This document shows positions 44,585-53,366 of a stretch of DNA of 64,000 nucleotides, piece by piece. The position numbers were made by a program, and so were the translations under genes. Each line of letters opens with the position of its first letter. Position 1 is the first letter of the stretch. The stretch covers positions 310,001-374,000 of the forward strand of contig NZ_WPZL01000002.1 in NCBI RefSeq assembly GCF_013031245.1. The letters run 5' to 3'. Under the pieces are notes generated by a model. The model was not told where the DNA came from, searched no databases, and saw nothing but the letters and a program-made list of their open reading frames with translations. Source of the DNA: Ruegeria lacuscaerulensis (lineage in GTDB: Bacteria; Pseudomonadota; Alphaproteobacteria; Rhodobacterales; Rhodobacteraceae).

Positions 44585-45079
44585 ATGACGGAAGTGTCCG
44601 AAGGCCAGCAGGTCCGGAAGGCCTATGACGGCCCAAAGGTCGAGCATGATGCGCTGATCAGTGAGTTGGAGGCCCGCATCCGCGAGGAACATGCGCGCTC
44701 TAGCGATGCCAGCGAGTCATCGGCCAAAATGAAGAAGTTTTTGGACGAGACGGAACTGAATAGCCAGGCTGTGAGCTGGGGCAAGACCATCTTGAAAAAG
44801 CTCCCCAAGAAAGACGGCCAGACCAAGGCTATGGACGTGATCCGTTCGCTGAAAGAAATCCTGCCAATGATCGAAAACCACGTCGCAGGGCAGGGCACCG
44901 GCGAAATGGATCTGGAAGGCCCGCAGGAAGATACCGAGACGGACGAAGAACCGATCGAAGAACCGCAGCCCGAGGTTCAGGACGAAGAGACCGAGGATTT
45001 CAACAACGCGGTAGACGCCAACATGGGTGACGACGTTGTGACGCCCATCGACTTCCTTCCGGGCGGTGATGCGGCATGA
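44585..45079 (+). CDS. Hypothetical acidic phage protein
   Basis: The 164-residue product has a helical N-terminal half (ALISELEARIREEHARSS; VSWGKTILKKLPKKDGQTKAMDVIRSLK) and an acidic tail (EEPIEEPQPEVQDEETED). AAAGGACG precedes the ATG. It begins the rightward replication operon and ends with an ATGA overlap. It may be a single-strand-binding or loader-type accessory, but nothing specific is recognised. Confidence 0.6.
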   Translation: MTEVSEGQQVRKAYDGPKVEHDALISELEARIREEHARSSDASESSAKMKKFLDETELNSQAVSWGKTILKKLPKKDGQTKAMDVIRSLKEILPMIENHVAGQGTGEMDLEGPQEDTETDEEPIEEPQPEVQDEETEDFNNAVDANMGDDVVTPIDFLPGGDAA

Positions 45080-45207
45080 ATAGCGAAATGATGAGTGCAG
45101 CCCTAGCCGCAAAGAATGCTTGGGGAAAGCGTCGTACGAACCGCTTCAAGGTAGTGAACGGAAAACGCTACCAACTTCATGCAACTCGCGGGTGGAAAGC
45201 AGCGTGA
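45076..45207 (+). CDS. 43-residue basic protein
   Basis: ATG 45076 overlaps the upstream stop and the TGA at 45207 overlaps the GTG of the ruvC-like gene. The product is basic (AWGKRRTNRFKVVNGKRYQ) and could bind nucleic acid. The chain of overlaps makes it likely to be translated. Confidence 0.6.
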   Translation: MNSEMMSAALAAKNAWGKRRTNRFKVVNGKRYQLHATRGWKAA

Positions 45208-45743
45208 AAATCCTCGCGCTGGATATCGCCACCAACACAGGGATTTGCGTCGGTACACCCGGCGCGGACCCCAAAGCATGGTCTGTGAACCTTGGTCAGG
45301 CACCGGAAGCCCGGCGGTTGTCCAATGCTCTCAGGATGGCCCACGGGCTGATCGAGACCCACAAGCCCGATCTGATCGTTGTTGAGGCCGCTATCGGCGG
45401 GAAGAACGCCAGCGCCTACCTGACGAAGCTGCTGGGCTGTGTCGAGGGCTGTGCCTACAACCGGGGCGTAAATCTGGTCTCGGTCTATCCGGCAACGGTG
45501 CGCAAGCACTTCATGGGCAAGGCAAAAACCTCCCGAGATTTCCCCCACCTGAAACCGGCGAAAGCCAAGCAGGCGATCAAAGAAGAGATTGCCCAGCGGT
45601 GCCGTTTGTTGGGTTGGGATGTGCCTGATCTGGACGCCGCAGACGCTGCGGCAACTTGGGATTGGGCGTGTGCAACACAGGTCAGGGGCTTTCAGGCAAA
45701 GCCGACCGGCGAACTATTTTCAAAAATCAGAGGTACGAGATGA
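45204..45743 (+). CDS. RuvC-like Holliday-junction resolvase
   Basis: The 179-residue product has an RNase H-fold nuclease core: first Asp in ILALDIATNTG, the Glu in LIVVEAAIGGKN and late Asp pairs in DLDAADAAATWDWA. It would cut branched DNA before packaging or in recombination. GTG 45204 (GTGA overlap) marks the family's N terminus; the longer frame is unlikely. Confidence 0.85.
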   Translation: MKILALDIATNTGICVGTPGADPKAWSVNLGQAPEARRLSNALRMAHGLIETHKPDLIVVEAAIGGKNASAYLTKLLGCVEGCAYNRGVNLVSVYPATVRKHFMGKAKTSRDFPHLKPAKAKQAIKEEIAQRCRLLGWDVPDLDAADAAATWDWACATQVRGFQAKPTGELFSKIRGTR

Positions 45744-46636
45744 GGGAACGTAGCAGGCGATCACAACGGCTTTATGCCGCTATTCCGAATGCCGCCTTGC
45801 GGGATGAAGATATATCCATCGAGGCGCGCGGTTTGCTGGCGCTTTTGATGACCTATTCCGACGATTGGGAGTTCAACAAAACCCATTTGCGCAATGTCAC
45901 AGGTATGGGCCGGGACAAGTTCGAAAAAGCAATGGGTGAGCTGCGCGCTGTCGGTTACGTCGTGTTGGTTCAGAACCGTCTCGAAAACGGTCAACTGGTT
46001 GGATCGACGTGGGTTATTCGTGATGACCGAACCCCTGAAAATCCGGGTGTCGGCACCGAGGCCCTGAAAAACCGAGGCCCTGAAAAACCGAGTCCCGGTG
46101 AATCCGCACACATAAGAATAACAAATACTAAGAAAACCAAAATACAAGAATCCCCCATACCCCCAGAGGGGGCTGATGATCTTTTCTCAGCAGATGCAAA
46201 AACGGTCGAAAAAGCGGACACGTCGGATTCTGTCGATGAAGGGTTCAAAGAATTCTGGGGGGAAATCTGGCCGAGTCACAAACGGAAGGCTGGCAAAGCT
46301 GATTGCAAGAAAGTCTATCTTTCCGCCTGCCTCGGGAAACACAAGAAAGCGGATTTGATTGCGCCCGAGGAATTGAACCGCTGCGCTCGGGCCTACATCG
46401 CGTCTGTCCGTGATCTCGAATACCTCAAGGCCCCGTTGGCGTGGCTGCGTCAGCCAGGATGGGAACCGTTCATGCGGTCTGGGCAGGATCAGCAGCAGTT
46501 CAACCATAGCGATTTGAGCGCCCAGCAGGAAATCATGCTGCGGGATGGTCGGTGCCCGCCGTCGATGATGGAAGACGGCCAGCCCAACGCAATGGCTCAG
46601 TTCTTTCTCAAGAAATTCGGAGGGCGTGCGGCATGA
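45740..46636 (+). CDS. Phage replication initiator-like protein (winged helix)
   Basis: The 298-residue product has an N-terminal winged-helix unit typical of phage O/DnaD-like initiators (AALRDEDISIEARGLLALLMTYSDDWEFNKTHLRNVTG...GELRAVGYVVL), a Pro-rich linker and a C-terminal helical part (FWGEIWPSHKRKAGKADCKKVYL). It would bring the helicase to the phage origin. Adjacent DnaB-like helicase supports this. Confidence 0.75.
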   Translation: MRERSRRSQRLYAAIPNAALRDEDISIEARGLLALLMTYSDDWEFNKTHLRNVTGMGRDKFEKAMGELRAVGYVVLVQNRLENGQLVGSTWVIRDDRTPENPGVGTEALKNRGPEKPSPGESAHIRITNTKKTKIQESPIPPEGADDLFSADAKTVEKADTSDSVDEGFKEFWGEIWPSHKRKAGKADCKKVYLSACLGKHKKADLIAPEELNRCARAYIASVRDLEYLKAPLAWLRQPGWEPFMRSGQDQQQFNHSDLSAQQEIMLRDGRCPPSMMEDGQPNAMAQFFLKKFGGRAA

Positions 46637-47460
46637 ACAAACCAACTCGACCTGTATTGAGATGGCACGGCGGTAAATGGTTACTGGCCCCTTGGATCAT
46701 TGATCATATGCCAGAGCATCGCGTTTATGTTGAGCCATTCGGCGGGGCGGCGTCCGTGTTGATGCGCAAACCCCGATCCTATGCTGAAATTTACAACGAT
46801 CTCGACGGGGATCTGGTCAACTTGTTTGAGATACTCCGCAGCGATAAGGGCGAAAAACTAGTTTCTAATCTTGAGCTGACGCCGTTCTCGGAAACTGAGT
46901 TCAAGTCGGCCTATGAAGCAACTGACGATCCAATGGAGCGCGCGAGACGATTGGTAATCCGGTCGTTCATGGGGTTCGGGTCCGCCGGAGCATCGGGACA
47001 ATCTACAGGGTTTCGCGCGAACTCAAATAGATCAGGAACAACCCCGGCCCATGATTGGTGCAATTACCCTGATTGTTTGCGCCTGGTCATAGATCGGATG
47101 CGCGGCGTCGTTGTTCAGTCTCGCCCTGCGCTTGAGGTCATAAGGCAACATGACGGCCCCGAGACCCTTCACTACGTCGATCCACCGTACATGCCAGAGA
47201 CGCGCGACAGGGGTTCTGACTATCGTTTTGAAATGACGGTCGATGATCATCGCGAATTGCTGGAATTCCTTCGCGGCGTAGAGGGCCGAGTAATTCTGTC
47301 CGGCTACCCGACGGAAACGTATGACCAGGTGCTTTCTGGGTGGCGACGGGTCGCCCGTAAGGCGCTGGCTGATGGTGCGCGCGAACGCACTGAGGTTCTT
47401 TGGATGAATTTCGAACCAGACGCGCAACAATCACTTTTTGATCAGGCAGGTGTCGCATGA
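46633..47460 (+). CDS. DNA adenine methylase (Dam/MTase D12 class)
   Basis: A 275-residue N6-adenine methyltransferase. It has the D12-class N terminus LRWHGGKWLLAPWIIDHMP (AdoMet), VEPFGGAASVLMRKP, and the catalytic DPPY in HYVDPPYMPETRD. No restriction partner is adjacent. It overlaps the genes on both sides. With the C5 methylase at 34-36 kb, the phage has two different DNA methylases. Confidence 0.92.
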   Translation: MNKPTRPVLRWHGGKWLLAPWIIDHMPEHRVYVEPFGGAASVLMRKPRSYAEIYNDLDGDLVNLFEILRSDKGEKLVSNLELTPFSETEFKSAYEATDDPMERARRLVIRSFMGFGSAGASGQSTGFRANSNRSGTTPAHDWCNYPDCLRLVIDRMRGVVVQSRPALEVIRQHDGPETLHYVDPPYMPETRDRGSDYRFEMTVDDHRELLEFLRGVEGRVILSGYPTETYDQVLSGWRRVARKALADGARERTEVLWMNFEPDAQQSLFDQAGVA

Positions 47461-48869
47461 TGCACCAAGAGGTTACCGCATCCGCCCTGTTCTCGGTCGA
47501 GGCCGAACAGCAGCTTTTGGGCGCGATCCTGAATGACAACACGTTGTTCGATCAGATATCCTCGATGCTACGTCCGGATCACTTCTACGACCCGGTTCAC
47601 GCGCGGATTTACAAACTGGCGGCCGCGCGCATCGCCAAAGATCACTTGGTTTCCCCTGTGCAGATGAAATCGGATTTTGCTGAGGATGAAGGGGCTCAGC
47701 AGCTGGGCGGTCCGACGTATTTTATCAAGCTTTCCGGTGCTGCCGTCAGTTCATTTGCGATCCGAGATTATGCGGACATGATCGTCAAGTTGCATGACCG
47801 CCGGACGATGGCCGGTCGCCTAAAACAGCTATCCGAGGAAGTGGAAAAGGGCGGGGACGCCGGGAAAGCCGCATCCGAGTTGGAGCTGTACCTGCACGAG
47901 CGCGAGGAACATTCGGACGAACCGCGGACGATGTCGTTCCTCAAGGCTCAAACTCTATCGTTACAACGGATGATTGATATCAAAAACGGGGAACAGGTGA
48001 AGGTTCCTTCCGGACTTCAGGCGCTGGACGAAATTCTTAAATTGAATCCAAAACAGTACACAATCCTTGGTGGTTCTACTTCGATGGGTAAAACGGCACT
48101 CGCTTTGTCAATAACGTTGGCCGCTGCGAGGGCCGGGTTTGGCGTCGGGTTTGTCACCTTAGAAATGCCCGAAGAGGATTTGGCTAACCGCATCAACAGC
48201 GTGATCTCCCAAATCCCGTATAACACCTACACCGATCCTATGAGCGAAAACCAGTTCCGTAAGGTGGTCGAAGCCGCCAAGGAACTCGAAGCCCTGCCGC
48301 TGGAAATCTTCTCGGAGCGGGTGCGCGATGTGCCGGCCATTCTGTCCGAGGGCAAGAAGCTGAAGCGCAAGATGAAGCCCAACGGCCCGTTCAAGGGCTT
48401 CAAGCTGCTGGTGATCGACTACATTCAGCTTGTCCGGGCCAAGGGTGAAAGCCAGCATGTCCGGCTGGCCGAGGTCGCCAACGCGCTGAAACAGGTCGCC
48501 AAGCAGTTGGATGTTCACGTAATCGCCTTGGCTCAAGTCGATCGATCCCTTGGAAAGGAAGAGAATTACCAGAACGCGCGCCCCCGCCTTGCTGATCTGC
48601 GTGGATCCGGTGACCTCGAGAACGCGCCAGACAACGTTGTTTTCGTCTTCCGACCCGAATACTACCTGACCCCGCCGCGCTGCATTCCACCAAAAGACCC
48701 AGACCAGCGGGCGGATTGGGAAGCCGACTACGACCACTGGAAAGGTAAGGCGGAAATCATCGTTGCAAAGGCCCGTATGGGCAAGATCGATTCCGTCACA
48801 GTCGAATGCGACATGACAACCAACGTGTTCCGGGATGTGCCTGACCGTCAGATGGATGCGGGGTTCTGA
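47457..48869 (+). CDS. DnaB-type replicative helicase
   Basis: A 470-residue helicase with an N-terminal DnaB domain (EAEQQLLGAILNDNTLFDQI...FYDPVHARIY) and a RecA-like ATPase domain: Walker A ILGGSTSMGKTALAL, Walker B LLVIDYIQL, and the DLRGSGDLENAPDNV motif. It unwinds the phage replication fork, probably loaded by the initiator gene two upstream. Confidence 0.95.
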   Translation: MMHQEVTASALFSVEAEQQLLGAILNDNTLFDQISSMLRPDHFYDPVHARIYKLAAARIAKDHLVSPVQMKSDFAEDEGAQQLGGPTYFIKLSGAAVSSFAIRDYADMIVKLHDRRTMAGRLKQLSEEVEKGGDAGKAASELELYLHEREEHSDEPRTMSFLKAQTLSLQRMIDIKNGEQVKVPSGLQALDEILKLNPKQYTILGGSTSMGKTALALSITLAAARAGFGVGFVTLEMPEEDLANRINSVISQIPYNTYTDPMSENQFRKVVEAAKELEALPLEIFSERVRDVPAILSEGKKLKRKMKPNGPFKGFKLLVIDYIQLVRAKGESQHVRLAEVANALKQVAKQLDVHVIALAQVDRSLGKEENYQNARPRLADLRGSGDLENAPDNVVFVFRPEYYLTPPRCIPPKDPDQRADWEADYDHWKGKAEIIVAKARMGKIDSVTVECDMTTNVFRDVPDRQMDAGF

Positions 48870-49060
48870 TGGTGAAACGCTGCCCATATTGCGAGGCCGA
48901 TCTACAGAAGCCGATTCCGTCACCGAAAGATGTTGAGCTGGCGAAAACCCCGAAAGGTGGTTGGACCCGTGACACTCTGCGCGATTGGGGTGTGCCGTGG
49001 CCCCCGCCGAAAGGGTGGCGCGACCGTCTGCGGGACATCTGGAAGAGGGCGATGCAGTGA
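48869..49060 (+). CDS. Small zinc-knuckle-type protein
   Basis: The 63-residue product begins MVKRCPYCEADLQ, a CxxC pair, and is Trp/Arg/Pro-rich after that. Its ATG shares a base with the helicase stop. It may bind metal or DNA. Function unknown. Confidence 0.55.
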   Translation: MVKRCPYCEADLQKPIPSPKDVELAKTPKGGWTRDTLRDWGVPWPPPKGWRDRLRDIWKRAMQ

Positions 49061-49302
49061 ACGTGATAGCAGAGGGTCACCGCATCAAAGACCGTCTCAG
49101 GGATGCCGAAACCGTGGATGAGATCGAGCGCATCGCCGATGAAGAACGGGACAAGGTATTGGGCATGAAGGGGCTTTCCGAAGACGGCAACGCGATGTAC
49201 CACCAGATCAAGAATATGAAGCTGTACCGGCTGCGTATGATCAGGAACGGGGAACCATGTCGAACAGAGAAGCGATCCGCGAGACGTACACGCGCCAGAT
49301 AG
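49057..49302 (+). CDS. Hypothetical phage protein
   Basis: The 81-residue helical product starts with GTG 49057 overlapping the previous stop (GTGA). Its central part (AETVDEIERIADEERDKVLGM) is charged. It overlaps the next small gene by 46 bases in another frame. No family is recognised. Confidence 0.5.
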   Translation: MNVIAEGHRIKDRLRDAETVDEIERIADEERDKVLGMKGLSEDGNAMYHQIKNMKLYRLRMIRNGEPCRTEKRSARRTRAR

Positions 49303-49412
49303 CCCGGTTTGAGGCCGAATTGGCGGATTGTACCGATGATGAGCGCCGCGCCGTGCTGGAAGAGAACCTAGCGATAGAGCGGGCGTTGTTGAAGACGTTG
49401 GATGAGAGATAG
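49257..49412 (+). CDS. 51-residue coiled-coil protein
   Basis: ATG 49257 has ACGGGGAACC upstream. The product is charged and helical (ETYTRQIARFEAELADC; RRAVLEENLAIERALLK). It overlaps the 3' end of the previous gene in a different frame. It is short but the start signal is good. Confidence 0.5.
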   Translation: MSNREAIRETYTRQIARFEAELADCTDDERRAVLEENLAIERALLKTLDER

Positions 49413-49415
49413 GGC

Positions 49416-49703
49416 ATGGACCAGTATTTCGCCGAACATTGGGCAGAGATAATTGGCCTTATCGGGCTAGCGATCACATTGTACGGCGCGGGCAAGGCCG
49501 CGCTCTCTCTTTACACGACGCCTGTATTGGCGGGTGAGGAAAACGCAACCCGGATTATGTCGAACAACCCAGAAGATTGGAAAAACACGCCAAAAGCGAG
49601 GGCTGCGGTCAAGCAATATAAGGCAGCCTTGACGGGATTTGCATGTGTTGCAGTCGGGACATTCCTGCAAGCTCTTCCGCTGGCTATCTCCTTGTTGTTC
49701 TAA
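49416..49703 (+). CDS. Two-helix membrane protein (holin-like or exclusion protein)
   Basis: The 95-residue product has helices at about 10-33 (AEIIGLIGLAITLYGAGKAALSLY) and about 72-95 (AALTGFACVAVGTFLQALPLAISLLF). It could be a holin or exclusion protein. Placement between replication and late genes fits neither clearly. It starts four bases after the preceding stop. Confidence 0.55.
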   Translation: MDQYFAEHWAEIIGLIGLAITLYGAGKAALSLYTTPVLAGEENATRIMSNNPEDWKNTPKARAAVKQYKAALTGFACVAVGTFLQALPLAISLLF

Positions 49704-49764
49704 CCCAACATATTGACCTCCAACCGTGATTTGCCCCATAACTTGGGGTGAACACGACCGCCCG

Positions 49765-50265
49765 ATGGTTATGGGCGTAAAAGACTGGATCAAGAAAGCT
49801 GAGGGCAACGGGTGGCGCGTCCACTCCGCCGACAAGCTTGTGCTGACCCTGCAATGTTGCAAGCAGGGCTGCGACAACCGTATCAGCATGCCTCTGGATA
49901 ACCTCGGCCCGGAACCGGAGCCTTGCGATCAGCCGCATCAATTCCAATATGCCGCCGCAACATTCCAAGCATACGAGAACCTAGTAGAGCAGTTGATCCG
50001 CCGCAGGCGGTCCCTCGGTCTCTCACAAGAGGACGTATGCGCGGCTGCGGCCCTTGCTGATGGTCATGTCTCCAAACTCGAAGCCTTCCACCGCATCGGC
50101 CAGCTTCCCACGCTGCAGCTATGGGCCGACACCCTGGGCTTGTCCCTCACTCTCTCCCCGGCACCTCTGCCAAACGCCACAATCCGCGCGATAGAGAACC
50201 GGCCCGCGCCCCTCCAAGACAGAACCTCCAAGCCACGACAAAAGAGGCTTTTCGATGACCCATAA
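49765..50265 (+). CDS. XRE-type HTH protein
   Basis: About 166 residues. The second half carries an HTH (ENLVEQLIRRRRSLGLSQEDVCAAAALADGHVSKLEAFHRIG...LQLWADTLGLSL). The first half has a CCKQGC pair that could hold zinc. A promoter-like TTGACC (49714-49719) and CATAAC 17 bases later precede it, so it may begin a new late transcript and regulate it. Starts at 49726 or 49771 are alternatives. Confidence 0.65.
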   Translation: MVMGVKDWIKKAEGNGWRVHSADKLVLTLQCCKQGCDNRISMPLDNLGPEPEPCDQPHQFQYAAATFQAYENLVEQLIRRRRSLGLSQEDVCAAAALADGHVSKLEAFHRIGQLPTLQLWADTLGLSLTLSPAPLPNATIRAIENRPAPLQDRTSKPRQKRLFDDP

Positions 50266-50698
50266 ACCGCCAGCAAAGCAGAAGCGCACCCGGAAGCCCC
50301 CCAAGCCCCGTATAAGCGCCGAAATGAAGGCCGTAATCACACACATGGCCGAAACCGGATCATCCCTAAACGATAGCGCAAGACACTGTGAGATGAACGT
50401 AGAAGCCGCGCAGCGGGCTTTTAAGCGCCCTCACGTCAAAAGAGCCTTTAATCAACTGGTTAACGCTATACGGGAAAATGCAGCACAATCAGCGTACTTA
50501 GGCATCGTTCACCTCTCTAACACCGCAAACTCCGACCGATTGAAGTTCGATACCAGGAAGTGGATTGCAGGTGTTGACGGTATCTCGCCCGTGCAAAAGG
50601 TCGAGGGCAGGCACCATCACAACGTCCAATTCGGGGGTTTTGACTATGGAGAAGAGGAGCCCATCGACGTCACGCCCGAGGATGAAGAGAACCAGTGA
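50255..50698 (+). CDS. Putative terminase small subunit-like protein
   Basis: The 147-residue product has a basic Pro/Lys N terminus, an HTH-like helical part (AVITHMAETGSSLNDSARHCEMNVEAAQRAFKRPHVKRAFNQLV), and an acidic C terminus, the layout of small terminase subunits that bind pac/cos. It overlaps the upstream gene by 11 bases. The large subunit follows after about 1 kb, so the call is tentative. Confidence 0.5.
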   Translation: MTHKPPAKQKRTRKPPKPRISAEMKAVITHMAETGSSLNDSARHCEMNVEAAQRAFKRPHVKRAFNQLVNAIRENAAQSAYLGIVHLSNTANSDRLKFDTRKWIAGVDGISPVQKVEGRHHHNVQFGGFDYGEEEPIDVTPEDEENQ

Positions 50699-50988
50699 GG
50701 CACAAGATGTTGTGTCAGGCTGGCCATTTGCCGACGCAATACAGCTAAGCCATTGAAATATAACGATCCCAAAAGCACTATAACCGTGATTATGTTAAGA
50801 GCGCGCGATTGAAGTAGGAATGGGTGGGGGTAGGGCACGCATACGAAGGGACCACCCCCGTACCCCCTTTGGCACATCGATATGGCGACCCCGGCCCGAA
50901 AAATCCCGCGCGCACATATCCATCCAAGCACCACATCTCTCTCAAGCCTGCTTTTAGGTGGTTCCCATTTTTTTGTTGGGAAATTTTC

Positions 50989-51092
50989 CAATCGAATATG
51001 CGTTTGCTCAATCAGATATGCGTTTGGGTGCTGTGCATTGGTCAATCGGATATCTGATTGCAGGTTTGGGTCCTGAAACAGATATGTGATTG
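50989..51092. repeat. Array of four 18-bp imperfect palindromes
   Basis: Copies at 50989-51006 (CAATCGAATATGCGTTTG), 51009-51026 (CAATCAGATATGCGTTTG), 51043-51060 (CAATCGGATATCTGATTG) and 51075-51092 (GAAACAGATATGTGATTG) share the CAATC-GATAT-TTG pattern. The third is almost a perfect palindrome. The array ends 11 bases before an RHH-like gene. The gap 50699-51103 holds no gene. It looks like an operator or partition-type binding array. Confidence 0.7.
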
Positions 51093-51103
51093 GGGCCTCA
51101 GTT

Positions 51104-51532
51104 ATGGCGCGTGAGAAGATCGGCGATGATGTGATGCCGGTGAGATTTCCCGATGGGACGTTTGACCGGATCATGAAGATCAACCCGAACCGGACTGAGT
51201 TTATCCGGAAGGCTGTGGCTGACGCGTTGGCGGCTGTTGAGCGGGGCAATATGCAAAAACCGCATAGTGCTGAACCGGAGGTCGAAAAGCCGATCTCGAA
51301 AAAGCCTCCACAGCCGAAAAAAAATTTCGACGGGAAACCCGTAGATAAGGATGAGTTACGTCCTGATGCGCGGGTGTTGCTGGGGCAGGTTCGGCAGAAA
51401 CGATGGACTTCAAAGCAGCATGAAAAGGCGCTGGGTTGGCCGGGGCTGCGGTTTCCTCGGGCTGAAGGTGATCTATTCCAGGCGAAGCTGATCAAGGTCG
51501 AGGACGGCATTCTTGTCGCGGCGGGTGAGTGA
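51104..51532 (+). CDS. Ribbon-helix-helix-like protein next to the repeat array
   Basis: The 142-residue product has an RHH-like N terminus (DVMPVRFPDGTFDRIMKINPNRTEFIRKAVADALAAVE) and a basic Pro-rich linker, then a soluble C-terminal part (RPDARVLLGQVRQKRWTSKQHEKALGW). RHH proteins bind short palindromes, and four such palindromes lie just upstream, so autoregulation is likely. Its late-region position suggests control of the virion genes. Confidence 0.6.
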   Translation: MAREKIGDDVMPVRFPDGTFDRIMKINPNRTEFIRKAVADALAAVERGNMQKPHSAEPEVEKPISKKPPQPKKNFDGKPVDKDELRPDARVLLGQVRQKRWTSKQHEKALGWPGLRFPRAEGDLFQAKLIKVEDGILVAAGE

Positions 51533-51753
51533 TGGGCGTTGAAGATATCCAGACACTCGCCCGGAAATGCGCGCAATCTGATCTGAACATGCGGCAGGCC
51601 CGTTATTTGTTCGATGCCTTGTACACCTCGGACGCGATCAAGCTGGCCGGTGGCAACTCCGCGAAGGCTGCGCGCAGGGCCGGAGTAGGGCGCGAGGCTC
51701 TTTTCCGGATGCAGGTCAGGGGCACTGTTAAGCTGCCGGAGACGGATCAATGA
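51532..51753 (+). CDS. Small Fis-type HTH protein, possible small terminase
   Basis: The 73-residue product ends with an HTH (SAKAARRAGVGREALFRMQVRG) after a helical N-terminal part. It lies directly before the large terminase and overlaps it by four bases, a usual place for the small subunit. Either this gene or the one at 50255 could be that subunit. Confidence 0.55.
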   Translation: MGVEDIQTLARKCAQSDLNMRQARYLFDALYTSDAIKLAGGNSAKAARRAGVGREALFRMQVRGTVKLPETDQ

Positions 51754-53366
51754 AGGTTGAGCGCGTCCGATACGTCCCTGACGGGGAAGTTCTCACCGAT
51801 TTCTTCAATGACAGATCGCCGGTTTCCATCATTCAGGGTCCGGTCGGTTCGGGTACATCCACGGCCTGCTGCCATAAGATGTGGCGGATTTCGATGGAGC
51901 AAGAGCCCGATCCGCTGGGAATTCGGAAAACCCGTTGGCTGATCGTCCGAAACACCTTTGACCAGCTCAAGCAAACCACTCTGAAAACGTGGTCGTTCTG
52001 GTTCGTGGAGAAAGCGCGACGGGCGTTTGGCGACGTTAAAATGTCGAACCCGCCGGAACACCGGATCAAATGGGACCTACCCGACGGCACCACCGTTCAG
52101 GCCGAATTTATCTTCCTCTCTCTGGATAGCGAGGATGATGTTGCCAAGCTGTTGTCGATGGAATGTACGGGGGTCTGGTTCAACGAAGCCCAGTTCTCGT
52201 CCAAGGAAATCTTTGACGCCGCGCATTCCCGCGCGATGCAGGGTCGATACCCACCTCTCATGGACGGCGGGCCGACTTGGAAAGGCGTTATCGCTGACCT
52301 CAACGCGCCACCAGAAGGGCACTGGATACCGTACCTGCGCGGAGACGTCCCGTTGCCGCTGGAATGGGATGATGACCAACGGCGGGAATACGAGCGGCCC
52401 GATGACTGGAAGTTCTTTGTGCAGCCGCCCGGCCTGATCGAGACATTCGAGAACGGGCGCCTCACCGGATACAAAGAAAACCCTGCGGCCGAGAACATGA
52501 AGTGGATTCCGACGTCCTACCTTGATCTGATCAAGGGCAAGGCCAAAACATGGATCGATACCTATGTGATGAATCGGGTGGGATTGTATCGCCAGGGTAA
52601 ACCAGTCTTCGAGAGTTTCGTTCCTGAAACCCATATCTCGAAGCAGGCCCTGCGGTATCAACCCGAATGGCCGCTGATTGTCGGGCTCGATTTCGCGCGC
52701 AACCCCGCGGCGGTGATCTGTCAGTTGATCCGAGGGCAGATGTATGTGCTGGACGAGTTCGGGATGGAAAATGTTTCCGCCGGCACATTTGCGCCGCTCC
52801 TGAAGCAGCGGATCATGCAGAAGTTTCCCGGCGTTCTCAAAAACATGACGGTCAATCTCGATCAGGCGAAAACCCGGTATTCGAGTATCGCCGAAATGGA
52901 GCGGGATCTGCGGGAGCAGGCGGAAACCAACACGATTAAATTCTGGGGCGACCCAACCGGGGGATCAAAGGGGCAGGGCACCGACTACACCCCGTACCTG
53001 ATCTTTGCTGCTCACGGGATGTCTGTGGCCCCGGCACCGGGCAATAACGCGATTTCCATACGCTTGGAGGCCGTGGATAGCCTTTTGAACAAGATGATCG
53101 ACGGTTCCCCTGCGCTGCTTCTGGACCCACACTTGCGCACGTTGAAGGCCGGTATGGCGGGTGCCTACCACTACGCCAAGGTCAAAGGGCAGTCCCGGTA
53201 TCAGGAAGAACCGTACAAAGACCGGTTCTCAGATTTCTGTGATGCCTTCCAATACGCCTGCCTCGGCGCCGGTCTTGGGTTCCAGGCGCTCAACCCCAAC
53301 GCCTCGGCAGCGCCCAAACCGAAGAAGCGCGAGAAGAAGCGGTACTCGCTGAAAGGTCGCCGATGA
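51750..53366 (+). CDS. Terminase large subunit
   Basis: The 538-residue packaging motor has the ATPase part with Walker A-like GPVGSGTST (residues 30-38), a Walker B-like segment ending in TGVWFNEAQ, and a nuclease part whose first Asp is in LIVGLDFARNPAA, with further acids in LDEFG and the late FSDFCDAFQYA. The T7/podovirus-like neighbours fit. It packages concatemeric DNA into proheads. Confidence 0.9.
   Translation: MKVERVRYVPDGEVLTDFFNDRSPVSIIQGPVGSGTSTACCHKMWRISMEQEPDPLGIRKTRWLIVRNTFDQLKQTTLKTWSFWFVEKARRAFGDVKMSNPPEHRIKWDLPDGTTVQAEFIFLSLDSEDDVAKLLSMECTGVWFNEAQFSSKEIFDAAHSRAMQGRYPPLMDGGPTWKGVIADLNAPPEGHWIPYLRGDVPLPLEWDDDQRREYERPDDWKFFVQPPGLIETFENGRLTGYKENPAAENMKWIPTSYLDLIKGKAKTWIDTYVMNRVGLYRQGKPVFESFVPETHISKQALRYQPEWPLIVGLDFARNPAAVICQLIRGQMYVLDEFGMENVSAGTFAPLLKQRIMQKFPGVLKNMTVNLDQAKTRYSSIAEMERDLREQAETNTIKFWGDPTGGSKGQGTDYTPYLIFAAHGMSVAPAPGNNAISIRLEAVDSLLNKMIDGSPALLLDPHLRTLKAGMAGAYHYAKVKGQSRYQEEPYKDRFSDFCDAFQYACLGAGLGFQALNPNASAAPKPKKREKKRYSLKGRR

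Noticed and set aside
50644..51750. 368-codon minus-strand frame opposite the RHH-like and HTH genes
   Set aside because: It is antisense to coupled rightward genes and to the repeat array; no family is recognisable.
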